From: Pseudo-nitzschia pungens
Lineage: Eukaryota; Bacillariophyta; Bacillariophyceae; Bacillariales; Bacillariaceae
Length of the DNA: 64,000 nucleotides
Assembly: GCA_037355855.1 (NCBI GenBank)
Contig: CM074764.1
Coordinates: 3,224,001 to 3,288,000 of the forward strand
Direction of reading: 5' to 3'
Both the position numbers and the translations under genes were made by a program. Shown piece by piece: positions 42,899 through 53,105 of this stretch (its first letter is position 1; each line of letters begins with the position of its first letter). Below the pieces are notes generated by a model. The model saw only the letters and a list, made by a program, of their open reading frames with translations, ran no database searches and was not told the origin of the DNA.

Positions 42899-43957
42899 TC
42901 AGGGGAGCCACACGAGTTCCCCATCGATGCTCCTTTCAGTTCTTCCACCATGATTAGAATGGTACGCCTCGATTGCTGCGTCGCGCGCTGCGTTCATGTG
43001 AGCTTGGAAGGTCTCGTTGCTTCCTGCTATCATCAAAGCTCTTGTATTGGCGTGGAAGGTCTCCGGTTGGTTGTTTCCGGAGCCCTTGTTGTAGTTCTTG
43101 GAGAACCTGTTCTTTGGGCATTCAGACCAATCATGATTATGGCCTGGGATCCGACAGGGGTTGGATTTCTTCTTGTTCTGGTTTCCCTTGTGGTTGGAAT
43201 TGTAGTTGCGCTTTCGGGCGTTCTTGTTGTTGTTGTTCGAATTGTTCGAGCGCTTTTGTTGCTGCTTGTTGTTGTTTCTATTGCCCTTCTTGTTTGCTTG
43301 GCGCTCGTGGCAGCTCATGTAGTCCACAATGTGTCGGACTGTCGTGTCTTCTTGGATTCCACTGTGCATCATGCCATAGCTTTCGATCCATGCAGAGGGG
43401 AAGGAATGGAGAAGGATGGTGAGTTTCTCCACTCTCGAGAGAGGCGCACTGCTTCCTTCTAATTTCTGTGTATATTTCATGAGGATGAGGATGCGATCAG
43501 CATGTTCTTTGCATGTAGCCGCTGGCGTCTTTCGGCATTCATGGCTTCGGAGGTAGGTGTGCATGATGTCCCTTGCATCTTTGGCATTGCAGTAGAGCTG
43601 AGTGAAGTCAATGAAGGCTTGTTCATACCCCCCAATTTCTTCTTGGGAATACTGGAATTCTTCGGGATCCAGTGGGTCCTTGATCATGTTATTCCACTTG
43701 CTCTGGGCGTCTGTGGTGAGACAACGTCCGAAGTGGGTTAGGTAGATGCCAACCGGCAGTCGAAGGTAGCTGGCAGCGTTCCTGAAAGACTCTTCTACAA
43801 AGAGCAATTCTTCTAGCCCTCCGGTCTCCGTGAAGAGAGGAACCTTCATGCTGTCGGTTCGGTCTTCATCGACGTTGTACAGAGTAAAAAGTTTGGGCTT
43901 GGTTCGATCAAAGGAGCTCTTGTAGGTGATGGGGGGATCTCTGTAGATACCAGTCAT
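42899..43957 (-). CDS. Element A gag
   Basis: 352 residues starting MTGIYRDPPITYKSS. It has helical capsid-like sequence (FGRCLTTDAQSKWNNMI, IGGYEQAFIDF, ILLHSFPSAWIESYGMM), then a basic Asn/Lys-rich nucleocapsid with NPCRIPGHNHDWSECPKN, a CxxxxHxHxxxxC knuckle variant. It ends ELVWLP then TGA, followed by CUC. The leader to the 5' LTR is ~116 bp. Confidence 0.9.
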   Translation of the reverse strand: MTGIYRDPPITYKSSFDRTKPKLFTLYNVDEDRTDSMKVPLFTETGGLEELLFVEESFRNAASYLRLPVGIYLTHFGRCLTTDAQSKWNNMIKDPLDPEEFQYSQEEIGGYEQAFIDFTQLYCNAKDARDIMHTYLRSHECRKTPAATCKEHADRILILMKYTQKLEGSSAPLSRVEKLTILLHSFPSAWIESYGMMHSGIQEDTTVRHIVDYMSCHERQANKKGNRNNNKQQQKRSNNSNNNNKNARKRNYNSNHKGNQNKKKSNPCRIPGHNHDWSECPKNRFSKNYNKGSGNNQPETFHANTRALMIAGSNETFQAHMNAARDAAIEAYHSNHGGRTERSIDGELVWLP

Positions 43958-44073
43958 CTTGTTGGAGATACAACTTGCCTCTGTTGTTGAGGATAAGGGT
44001 TGTTTATTCGATTGTTTTGGTTCAGTACTGAATTCTACTGTTTTCCTACGTTGAAGATAAACAGTAATTACTG

Positions 44074-44343
44074 TGTTACACTCTAAGGTAGAAAATTGGA
44101 GTAGTATAAAAAGTGACTAATTGTTAACTCTTAACAGAGCATTTTAGTTTTTGTGTGAACGTTTGAATGAACGTTTGCATGCACACGAGCGCGCCTTACT
44201 ACTATTTGAATAACGGCGCACATGCATTGCTGGAGCGCCCGGCGTACAGTTTGAATATTTGTATTCAAACGCCGGTCAGCTCGTATGTGGGATTCGGTTA
44301 ATTATTTAATCGTGATTCATGCTTGCTACGCTAGCATGTCACA
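44074..44343 (-). repeat. 5' LTR of element A
   Basis: 270 bp. Same termini as 38711-38980. The next bases inward (minus) are CAGTAATTACTG, a 12-bp palindrome at the expected primer-binding position. Confidence 0.95.
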
Positions 44344-44348
44344 CTCAA

Positions 44349-45623
44349 TGGTACTGAGAGACCAGAACTCTTCATCATCTGGAAGAGAGATTTTGACCAG
44401 AAAATTGCTGGCAATGACAAACTCCACGGAGACCAGAAACTGGACGTCCTACAGAGAATTCTCTCAGGGGAGGCACTAGCGCTTGTCCAGAGGACGCTCA
44501 CTCGGACCTACTTGGCCGAACTGAACCACAAGGTCCACAACACCAAACGCGTCCAGAAGAAGATCCAGGAAATCGAAAAGCGGGATCAAGCAAACATACT
44601 ACTATCGATGGGACAAGACGCCACCAAAACTCCCCGGCAAAGGAGAAATCTCCAAACGCCAACAAAACCGATACAGCTACGGCAACATCGGACAAAGAAC
44701 CAGAGGTCGAAAACATCGACTCTCCAATCCCAAAGAAAAGGGTAGCGAACGCCCTCACCGAGTACTACCGATCCCAGGAGTACAGGAAGGATGTCATGGA
44801 GGAATGCATGGATGTCCTCAAGGTCAAAATCTTTGGCAATGACACCAACGGGAAACGCTCGTACATTGTCCTCCGCAGATTCATGCGAGGAATGCGAGTG
44901 GAACTCAAATATGGCATCAGAGCCTGGGCCAACCGAATGGCCGAACTACAAAGCTATCTCCCAGAATGTCTCTGGGAGTGCGGCAGTGACCAAGTGGAAA
45001 CACCAACCAGTTTCACACAAGGGGAACTGAAGGAAATATTGGATTCCAACATGACCCACTCCCAACGCGAAAAGTTGGAACACATTGGATGGGACCTCTA
45101 CACCCACTCCTTTAACACCACTATCAACAAGCTCAAAAATCTGGAAACCACCATCCGGAAGGAAGCGATACTCCAACAGCGCATCACCGACCTCGAAAAG
45201 AAGAATGGCGTCGCCAAGAAGACTCCCAAGGCCGCATCTGGGGGAGGACACGCCAAGTCCCCTGGCAAGAAGAAGCGCCCTATGGACAACAGCAACAAAC
45301 AGCTATGCAAGACATGTGGCAAGGTCCATGCCGGCAAATGCTGGAAACTAACCGGTGGCCCCTCCAAGAAGGGAAAGTTCGACCGGGAGACCATCAACTT
45401 GCTCAAGAAGCATTTTGTGGCAAAAGACGGCTCAGCTTCTGAGCAGTACTCCAAACCCCACTGGGGAAGGAACCTATCAAACCACGAGTACTCTTACGTA
45501 CTGGCCACGGCCCAAGCTGACCACGAAGTCTCCGATGACGAGATCGATATCTCTGAACGCGAACTCAAAGAGTACAGAAGAAAGTACAGAAAGACCTTCA
45601 AAAAGAAAGGTTCCCACAACTGA
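44349..45623 (+). pseudogene. Remainder of element B gag, frameshifted
   Basis: Continues the gag interrupted at 38710 (GTERPELFIIWKRDFDQKIA). Compared with B2, about 20 nt are missing near 44635, moving the reading frame. From 44796 the downstream frame is open to TGA at 45621-45623. The C-terminus has a coiled-coil-like segment and a knuckle LCKTCGKVHAGKCW (CX2CX3HX3C). The last stop is followed at once by the pol ATG in the same frame. Confidence 0.85.
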
Positions 45624-47366
45624 ATGGCTGATACCATCCACACCGGACCCCGCATCATCAACAGATTTGCGGACGTCTGTGTGGAGGTATTGGACCACAA
45701 GGGAAGGGGGAAGATGCTCCGGGGCCTACTAGACTCTGGTTGCTCCAAATCCATTGTACTAAAGCAATTTGTCGACCGAAGTCAACTAACGAACCGAGAC
45801 CAAAGATCTGTCACCTACAACACATATGGAGGCAAGTTCCAAACCAAGTCTGCGGCTTCAGTGGGACTAAGGCTGATAGAATTTTCAAACTCTAACACCA
45901 TCAAATGGACCTTCCAAGTGGATGAATACCATCATCACGAGGAGGTGCCCTATGACATGATTATAGGATCCGACCTAATGACACAACTGGGACTGGATAT
46001 AAAATACAGCTCCCGAACAATTGAATGGCAGGGTGACTCCATCCCCATGAAGGGAATGGGGGAGCTTGCTGACCCGGACAAATGTGAGGCAGTATTCTTT
46101 GCCAACACACAAAGTCCAATCCTCCAACAGGAGGAAGAGAGGCAATCCAAAATCCTGGACGCAGATTACTCCAAGGTGGACATCGACGCTATGGTCGCCG
46201 ACCTGGAGATCACAGACGAGTCCAAGGAAGCCTTAAAGAAAACACTGAAGAAATTCCCAACACTCTTTGGAGGAGGGTTGGGTCTGCTCAAAAACATAGC
46301 ACCGGTATCGATCAAACTCCAACCAGGAGTCAAACCGGTCCGGCAGAGGTACTATTCCGTACCCCATGCCTTTGAACAAGCACTCCGAAAGGAGATCACC
46401 AGGCTCTGTGATATTGGAGTCCTGGAAAAGCTCCCCCATGATGATGACTCACCATGGGCGTCCCCGACCTTCTGTCAACCCAAAAAGACAGGGGACATTC
46501 GTGTACTTACCGACTTCCGGAAGATGAATGCAGCCATTCAACGGAAACCATTCCCCCTACCACGGATAGGGGAGACGATTCAGAGACTACAAAAGTTCAA
46601 GTCAGCTACGGCGCTGGACTTATCCCAAGGATATTATACCATTCCCATTTGCAAGGAGAGCCAAAAGATTTGCTCTACCATTTTGTCATGGGGAAAATAT
46701 GCCTACAAGAGATTGGCAATGGGAATTGCATGTGCACCGGATATCTTCCAGTCAGTCATGATGAACCTACTTGGCGCCCTGAACTATGTCCTGGTCTATA
46801 TTTATGATATCCTGATCATCCAACGAGAGGGGGAATCGGAACAGGATCACCTCGACAAGATCGACACAGTCCTACAGAGACTGGATGATGCTGGCTTTCG
46901 AGCCAACCTAAGAAAATCCTTCTTCATGCAAAAAGAAGTGGAATATCTGGGGTTTCTATTAACAACAGAGGGCATTCAGCCCCAGCCAAAGAAGCTGGAG
47001 GCGATGAAGCGACTAGAAGCACCCAAGAACACCAAGCAACTCAAGATGTTCCTTGGGATGGTGAATCTCTACAGGGATATGTGGAAGCGGCGCTCCCACA
47101 TCCTAGCCCCCCTGAACAAACTAGCAGGGAAAAAGGGAAAAATGAACTGGTACTGGGGCCCAGCAGAGCAGAAAGCTTTCATGGAGGCGAAGAGGATGCT
47201 GGCAGACGAAGCCAAGCTTGCATTCCCAGACTTTACAAAACCATTTCATCTCTACTCAGACGCTAGCGACAGGCAACTGGGAGCAACTGTATGCCAAGAT
47301 GGCAAACCCCTCGGATTCTACACGAGGAAACTGAACTCAGCGCAGCTCAACTACACTGTCGGAGAA
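45624..47366 (+). pseudogene. Element B pro-pol, first part: protease, RT with altered active site
   Basis: Begins ATG directly after the gag TGA, same frame. Protease LLDSGCSKSIV. RT: VLTDFRKMNAAI, FKSATALDLSQGYYTIP, AMGIACAPDIF. The active site reads YIYDILII where YxDD is expected: codon 46803-46805 is TAT instead of GAT, removing the first catalytic Asp (about residue 394). The beginning of RNase H (YSDASDRQLGATV) follows, and the ORF is cut at NYTVGE by a LINE insertion. Confidence 0.88.
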
Positions 47367-48038
47367 TAATAATAATAATATATGTATTTAAATAACTTTA
47401 ATCACCAAAGGTGAAACTAAATTACTCAGTCTGTAACCAGACTTTAACGTCGCCTCCATCATAGAGTCAGGACCCCAAGTGGCAGAACGACAAATTTTCA
47501 AACAAACCTTGAACATCAAGCAGGGAAAAAGACAAACAAGTCCCACAAAATAGGGACTTGAGAGAAAAGGAGATAGGAATGGAGATATTGGGATAAGATC
47601 CAATATCAAAGGGTAAATGACAAGATAAGCAGCGAGAACAGAAGACAGAACCAAGGTACAAAGTGTAATCAACCCTGAGGTCCAGTAAGCCATGCTCTGA
47701 GGAGAGCAGCCTCTCGTTGGTATGGCTGCACTGGTGGGACAGGCGCTGCATACTGCTTCCTTGCAAGGTGTATGGTTGCAAGCCACTGCCGCTTGGCAGT
47801 CAGGGTGTAACCTTGTAGGACTTGGAAAGGGGTTTGTAAAAGGGAGTGTGACTGGGGAAGTGCACCAGCTGCACCAATTGCCAATTCAGAGGTGATGGAA
47901 GCATCAAGAGATTGGTGTTGTTCAGCATCCAGGGTACCCCCAGGACCATGGAGTCGTTCATTTCTGTAGGTCCAAAGATCCCAGGAGGTAAGAAAGAACT
48001 GATGGATGATAGCTGTAACTAACTACACTGTCGGAGAA
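47349..48038 (-). mobile_element. 5'-truncated LINE insertion with 18-bp TSD
   Basis: The TSD AACTACACTGTCGGAGAA is at 47349-47366 and 48021-48038. The 654-bp insert (47367-48020) is the 3' end of the LINE family, minus strand: (ATT)n tail, the two 3' UTR hairpins, and the last ~90 codons of ORF2. 5' truncation of this kind is typical of LINE integration. Confidence 0.95.
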
Positions 48039-49565
48039 AAAGAACTCCTGGGCATAGTAGAAGGCCTAAAGGCATTCGAAGGAATCCTCCGAGGCCAAGA
48101 TGTGATTATTCACACGGATCATCTCAACCTACTGTACCAGCAGATGCCCACCCAGAGAATGGTACGGTGGAGACTCCTCATGGAGGAGTTCCACCCAGTA
48201 GTCAAACACGTTGCTGGCAAAGACAATGATGCAGCAGACGCACTATCACGACTGGACATCACTGATGACCCAGCAGATACGGTGGAATGGTTACCACCAA
48301 ATAAGCCCCTCACCTACGCGGATGAGGAAGAGCACCTCCGGCAACTACTATTCCCACTTGGGGAATCACCGGAAGAATTCCAGGGCAATAGTGCATTCCC
48401 ACTTGCTCCGGATATGATCCAGTTCTACCAACAAAAGGACACGGGAATCACGAGTGCTCTGGAAAAAGACAATGGACTGACCACCAAAATGGTGGAAGGT
48501 TACAGTCTAATCCACAAAGAAGGGAAGATTCTGATCCCGGATAAACTCAAAAATAGAGTTATGGAATGGTACCACAGCATGCTGGTCCATCCCGGAGAAA
48601 AGAGAATGGAACAGAGCATCCACTCAGTATTCACCTGGAAAGGCCTACGGAAAGACGCCCAGGACCTCTGTAAACACTGCCACACGTGTCAGATGTTCAA
48701 GAAGAGTGGCTGGAAGAAGTACGGCCTACTACCGGAGAAAGCAGTTGAAGTCACCAAATGGCAAAGGGTCAACGTCGACCTCTGGGGACCTGCAACTGTC
48801 CACAACAAAAATGGTAAGGATTACCATATTCATGTTCTCACCATGGTGGACCCAGTGACCGGATGGTTTGAACTGGCTCACCTGAAGGACTCCCCAAATG
48901 CAGCAGAAACTCAACGATTGCTGGACAGTATCTGGCTAGCAAGATATCCGCGCCCAAAGGAAATTGGCTTTGATGGCGGGAGTGAGTTCAAAGCAGAGTT
49001 CCAAGAGCTCTGTGACAACATGGGGATGAAAAGAAAGCCCAGTGGCGCCTGGAACCCACAATCCAACTCAGTGTTGGAAAGAATCCACCAGGTCCTGAAG
49101 GACTGCCTATTGTCCTTTAACCTGGAACAAAGAGACCTCCACGAGAAGGATCCTTTTGAGGAATTCACCACCAAAGTGGCGTATGCTATCAGAAGTGCCA
49201 TCCACACAACGCTGGGGTATTCCCCAGCACAGTTGGTGTTCGGAAGGGACATGTTCATGCCTGTGAATTTCCCAGTGGATTGGGAAGCAATCCAAGCAAG
49301 GAAACAAAAGAGTATCCACAAGAGTAACATCAGGGAGAACCAGAAGAGGATTCCCCATGTCTATAAGGAAGGAGACTATGTCACCCTGGAAAGGAAGGGC
49401 ATTATTCCTAAACTATCCTTCCCACGACAAGGACCTTACAAGGTGCTCAAGGCTCATGACAATGGAACTGTAACTATTGAAACTGCTCCCTTTGTAACCG
49501 ACCGGGTTAATATTAGGAGAGTCCATCCCTATCATTGCAGGAATAGCACTAAACTGGAGAAGTAA
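48039..49565 (+). pseudogene. Element B pol, second part: RNase H and integrase
   Basis: Resumes with KELLGIVEGLKAFE after the LINE. RNase H end: VIIHTDHLNLLY. Integrase: HSMLVHPGEKRMEQSIH with CKHCHTC (HHCC), core VDLWGPATV, FDGGSEF and NSVLERIHQV. The end is YHCRNSTKLEK then TAA, followed by the polypurine stretch CCATGGAGGAGTA and the 3' LTR. This part is itself free of stops. Confidence 0.9.
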
Positions 49566-49593
49566 CTAAATGTAACAGTACCATGGAGGAGTA

Positions 49594-49787
49594 TGCCGTG
49601 CACCAGAATACAGTCACGAGTACACGCGGGACTGGATTAAGGATAAGGATAAAAGAAAACAATCGGCGAGCCGATAGAATCGCCGATTCAGAGAGCTCTT
49701 GGACCTGTAGCAATAGACTAACCACTAGAGCTCACAATTTGCATATCACTACTACTTTCTAATCACTAGTAGACCCGGGGCATGGCA
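49594..49787 (+). repeat. 3' LTR of gypsy element B
   Basis: 194 bp. Three differences from the 5' LTR by eye. Followed by the TSD CTTTG. Confidence 0.93.
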
Positions 49788-49792
49788 CTTTG

Positions 49793-49957
49793 CCTCCACG
49801 AAAGCATGTAGCTCTTCTCGTTCCAGCACTGTTGGCTGTCTGTTATCATGTTGGATTCAATATCAACCATGTTGTGTCGATTTGTTGACGTTGCTTTGGA
49901 TAGTTCTTTGTACATTGTTTTGGTTGATGGTTCCTGATCGTTTGTCTGTAACAACAT
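49793..49957 (-). pseudogene. 5' half of the B' ORF
   Basis: Starts ATG at 49957 (MLLQTNDQEPSTKTMYKEL) and reads to the element B junction at KSYMLSWRQ, where it rejoins 37634. See the entry at 37371-37634. No recognised domain. Confidence 0.6.
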
Positions 49958-50912
49958 GAATGTCGATTATTTTGTTGGTCGCAGTCCTTCTATTGATTGT
50001 TATCATTTGTTTTTTTGTTTATTTTGTTGACGCCATAGCCATTGAGCGCTCAAATCTGGTCCGTTGTTTCCATTATTTTGGGCACAGTCTTGCTTATTTT
50101 TGGTCAACCATGGTCCTCTTGGGGTCCTTAGGTCTCGCTGTTGTTGGAGCTGCCCCATTTATGGTGCTAGCTGCCATTGTTCCCGTTCCCCTGAATGGTA
50201 GGATATTGGAATTGTACTTCAAACAGTATCTTTATGCATAGCTGTCGCTTGGATCGGTCTTGCGTTTTGCTTTCCTTTTTTAAATTATTTTGTAGTCGAG
50301 CATGGTCCTGTTGAGGCCCTTAGGTGTCTCAATTGTTGCCGGTGCCCCATCTTGTGGTGCTAACTGCAACTGTTCTGTCTCCAGCTTTTGTCGAACAATT
50401 GGAGTTATTGTCGCCGTCCCACTGGATTGGTTGTTCTTTTTTGCCGTTGTTCCTGGAACGGTCTTGTGTCAGCGGCCATGGTCCTGTTCAGGTCCTTAGG
50501 TGTCCCTTTTGTTGCTGCTGCTCCATCTAATGGTGCTAGCTGTGACTGGGATTGACGTTGCTCCGTTTTATCCCATGATCGGTCTTCTGTTTTTGCCGTT
50601 GTTCCTAGAACGGTCTTTTTCCAATGTTTTGGTTGTTTTTTGTCGATGACCATGGTCCTGTTGAGGTCCTTAGGTGTCTCTTTTGTTGCTGTTGCTCCGT
50701 CTTACAGCGCTAGCTGCAACTTTGCCGTCGTTCATCAAACAATTGGAGTTATTGTCTGCGATTGTTCGTCTTCGAATCGTATTGTCACCGTCACCTTGTG
50801 ATCGGAGGTAGTTATCGCCGTATCATTGTAATCAGTTATTTGGTCAACCATGGTCCTATTGAGGTCCTTAGGTATATCTGTTGTTGGAGCTGCCCCATCT
50901 GATGGTGCTGCT
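49958..50912 (-). repeat. Leader of B' with five ~170-200-bp repeats
   Basis: On the minus strand, GACACCTAAGGACCT followed by AACAGGACCATGG (with variants) occurs at about 50110, 50303, 50479, 50651 and 50850. The same words occur once in the leaders of B (about 38030) and B2 (about 51305). B' is thus a short B relative with an amplified leader, one small ORF and one visible LTR. Confidence 0.75.
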
Positions 50913-51101
50913 TGCCGTGCACCGGAATACAGTCACGAGTCCGTTCGGGACTGGATTAAGGATAAGGATAAAAAGATCAGCAAGCCGATAGAATCGCCGA
51001 TTCAGAGGCTGCTGGAACTGTAGCAAATAGACTAATCTATAGAGCTCACAATTTGCATATCACTACTACTTTCTAATCACTAGTAGACCCGGGGTATGGA
51101 A
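50913..51101 (+). repeat. 5' LTR of element B2
   Basis: TGCCGTGCACCGGAATACAG ... GGGGTATGGA, ~189 bp. More diverged from the B LTRs (for example GTCCGTTCGGGACTGG for GTACACGCGGGACTGG). The terminal CA has become AA. Confidence 0.85.
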
Positions 51102-51842
51102 TGATTTTAAAATCAAGCTGAGCGCTGACGACCATGAGCAGAAAGAACGCGATTGACCGGAAAGAGTCGACGAGATCGAAAGACTGCCAAAAATGGAGGC
51201 GCAGAGAAGCGAATCAGGGAGAAGGATATCCAGTGTCTGCAGCACTAAGGAAGACCGACCCCAGCAACTGTTAGTCCCCATGCAGGGAGCAGCAGCAACA
51301 GAGACACCTAAGGACCTAAACAGGACCATGGTCGACAGCAGGAATAATCGAAAAATACGGAAATATGTGCTGAAAAAGTGACACATAATCCAGTGATTGG
51401 ACTAACTGGACCAACACTGAGTGGATGGACAGACCGAAAAAGGGCACGCCAACCAAAACCGAAATATACAGATATCCGGAAAGGTATATAATAAATACCC
51501 AAACACCACTAATCCCATGGGAAACGGGAAGTGGGACCGGCCCGGTGACTGCTTAACAGAGAAGCAACGCCGGAGAACCACGGGAATCGAATCCCACAAA
51601 ATAAAAACAGAAACAACTCCAGGGAACCACAGGATTCCCGGGAGCTAAAAAGAGAAACAACTCCCACCACCGGACAAACCAGGGGGGAAAATCAGTTATA
51701 ACACGAGTTATCACGAGAAACAGTGAAAATCCAGCAAAGAGAACTGGAGGAGCTGAGCAATCACTCTTGCTAAATTCCAACACAAGCAAACAGAAATAAC
51801 AAATAGTGTAACTAAAATTAATAGAAAACTGATTAACCCACC

Positions 51843-52799
51843 ATGGCGTCCAAAGGAACCAAACTGAAACCCTTTAACTACACTCGAGAGGACTGGCCGG
51901 AAGATGCCACTGCTGTGAAGATGAGTGTAGACAGTGAGAAGGGCGGCGTCGCCTTCAGCGATTACCTGAAAGTTCTCAATGGCACTGAAAGACCAGAACT
52001 CTTCATCATCTGGAAGAGAGACTTTGACCAGAAAATTGCTGGCAATGACAAACTCCAGGGAGACCAGAAACTGGACGTCCTACAAAGGATCCTCTCTGGC
52101 GAGGCACTGTCCCTCGTCCAGAGGACACTCGCTCGGACCTACTACGCCGAACCGAACCACAAGATCCACAATAACAAACTGGTGCAGAAAAAGATCCAGG
52201 AAATTGAAAAGCGCGATCAAGCCAGCAACATACTTCTATCGATGGGGCAAGAAGCCACCGAAACTCCCACGGGAACCTCCAAGGAGAATGCAAAGGAGAA
52301 ATCTCCCAGCGCCGACAAAACCGAAACTGCCACGGCAAACTCAGACAAAGAAACAGAGACCAAAGACCTCGGTTCTCCGATCCCAAAGAAAAGGGTAGCA
52401 GACGCCCTCACCCAGTACTACCAATCAGAGGAGTACAGGAAAGATGTCATGGAGGAATGCATGCATGTCCTCAAGCTCAAAATCTTCCGCAATGACACGA
52501 ATAGGAAACGCTCGTATATTCTCCTCCGCAGATTCATGCGAGGAATGCAAGTGGAACTCAAATATGGCATACGAGCCTGGGCCAACCGGATGGCCGAACT
52601 ACAGAGCTACCTCCCAGAATGCCTCTGGGAATGTGGCAGTGAACAAGCGGAAACACCAACCAGTTTCACACCAGCAGAAATGAAGGAAATATTGGATTCC
52701 AACATGACCCACTCCCAACGGGAGAAGCTGGAACACATTGGATGGGACCTCTACACCCACTCCTTTAACACCACCATTGACAAGCTCAAAAATCTGGAA
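51843..52799 (+). pseudogene. Gag of element B2, 3'-truncated by LINE2
   Basis: ATG in CCACCATGG. Open frame: KVLNGTERPELFIIWKRDF, ETPTGTSKENAKEK (the segment that is partly deleted in B), AELQSYLPECLWECGSE, MTHSQREKLEHIGWDLY. It is cut after KLKNLE; the last codons of the open frame come from the LINE tail. The knuckle and gag C-terminus are missing. Confidence 0.88.
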
Positions 52800-53105
52800 T
52801 TAATTAATTAATTAATATACGTATTTAAATAACTTTAATCACCAAAGGTGAAACTAAATTACTCAGTCCGTATCCAGACTTTAACGTCGTCTCCATCATA
52901 GAGTCAGGACCCCAAGTGGCAGAACGACAAATTTTCAAACAAACCTTGAACATCAAGCAGGGAAAAAGACAAACAAGTCCCACAAAATAGGGACTTGAGA
53001 GAAAGTGAAATGGGAATGAAGATATTGGGATAAGATCCAGTATCAAAAGGGATGGGACAGGATAAGAAGCAGGAACAGAAGACAAAACCAAGGTACAAAG
53101 TGTAA

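Larger units (their letters stand above)
38706..44348 (-). mobile_element. Gypsy (Ty3) retrotransposon A, complete with both LTRs
   Basis: Inserted in the gag of element B. The TSD CTCAA is at 38706-38710 and 44344-44348; the element is 38711-44343 (5633 bp). The 270-bp LTRs (38711-38980 and 44074-44343) differ at about three positions, so the insertion is recent. Gag and pol are on the minus strand, in a single frame broken only by two UGA codons. Confidence 0.95.
37630..49792 (+). mobile_element. Gypsy (Ty3) retrotransposon B, with nested A and LINE fragment
   Basis: The TSD CTTTG is at 37630-37634 and 49788-49792. LTRs of 194 bp lie at 37635-37828 and 49594-49787 (TGCCGTGCACCAGAATACAG ... 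GGCATGGCA type); I count three differences. The leader, gag from 38574, and pro-pol from 45624 follow. Element A sits in gag and a truncated LINE in the RNase H region of pol. Subtracting these leaves about 5.8 kb, a normal gypsy length. The domain order protease-RT-RNase H-integrase is gypsy, not copia. Confidence 0.93.
50913..52799 (+). mobile_element. Second gypsy B copy (B2), 5' part only
   Basis: 5' LTR 50913-51101, leader 51102-51842, gag from 51843, cut at 52799 by LINE2. The left flank CTGCT would be its TSD copy; the right end lies beyond the LINE and gap. Inserted in the B' leader. Confidence 0.88.

Noticed and set aside
42838..42901. Ribosomal frameshift between gag and pol in element A
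   Set aside because: Gag and pol are in the same frame; only a UGA separates them, so no shift is needed.
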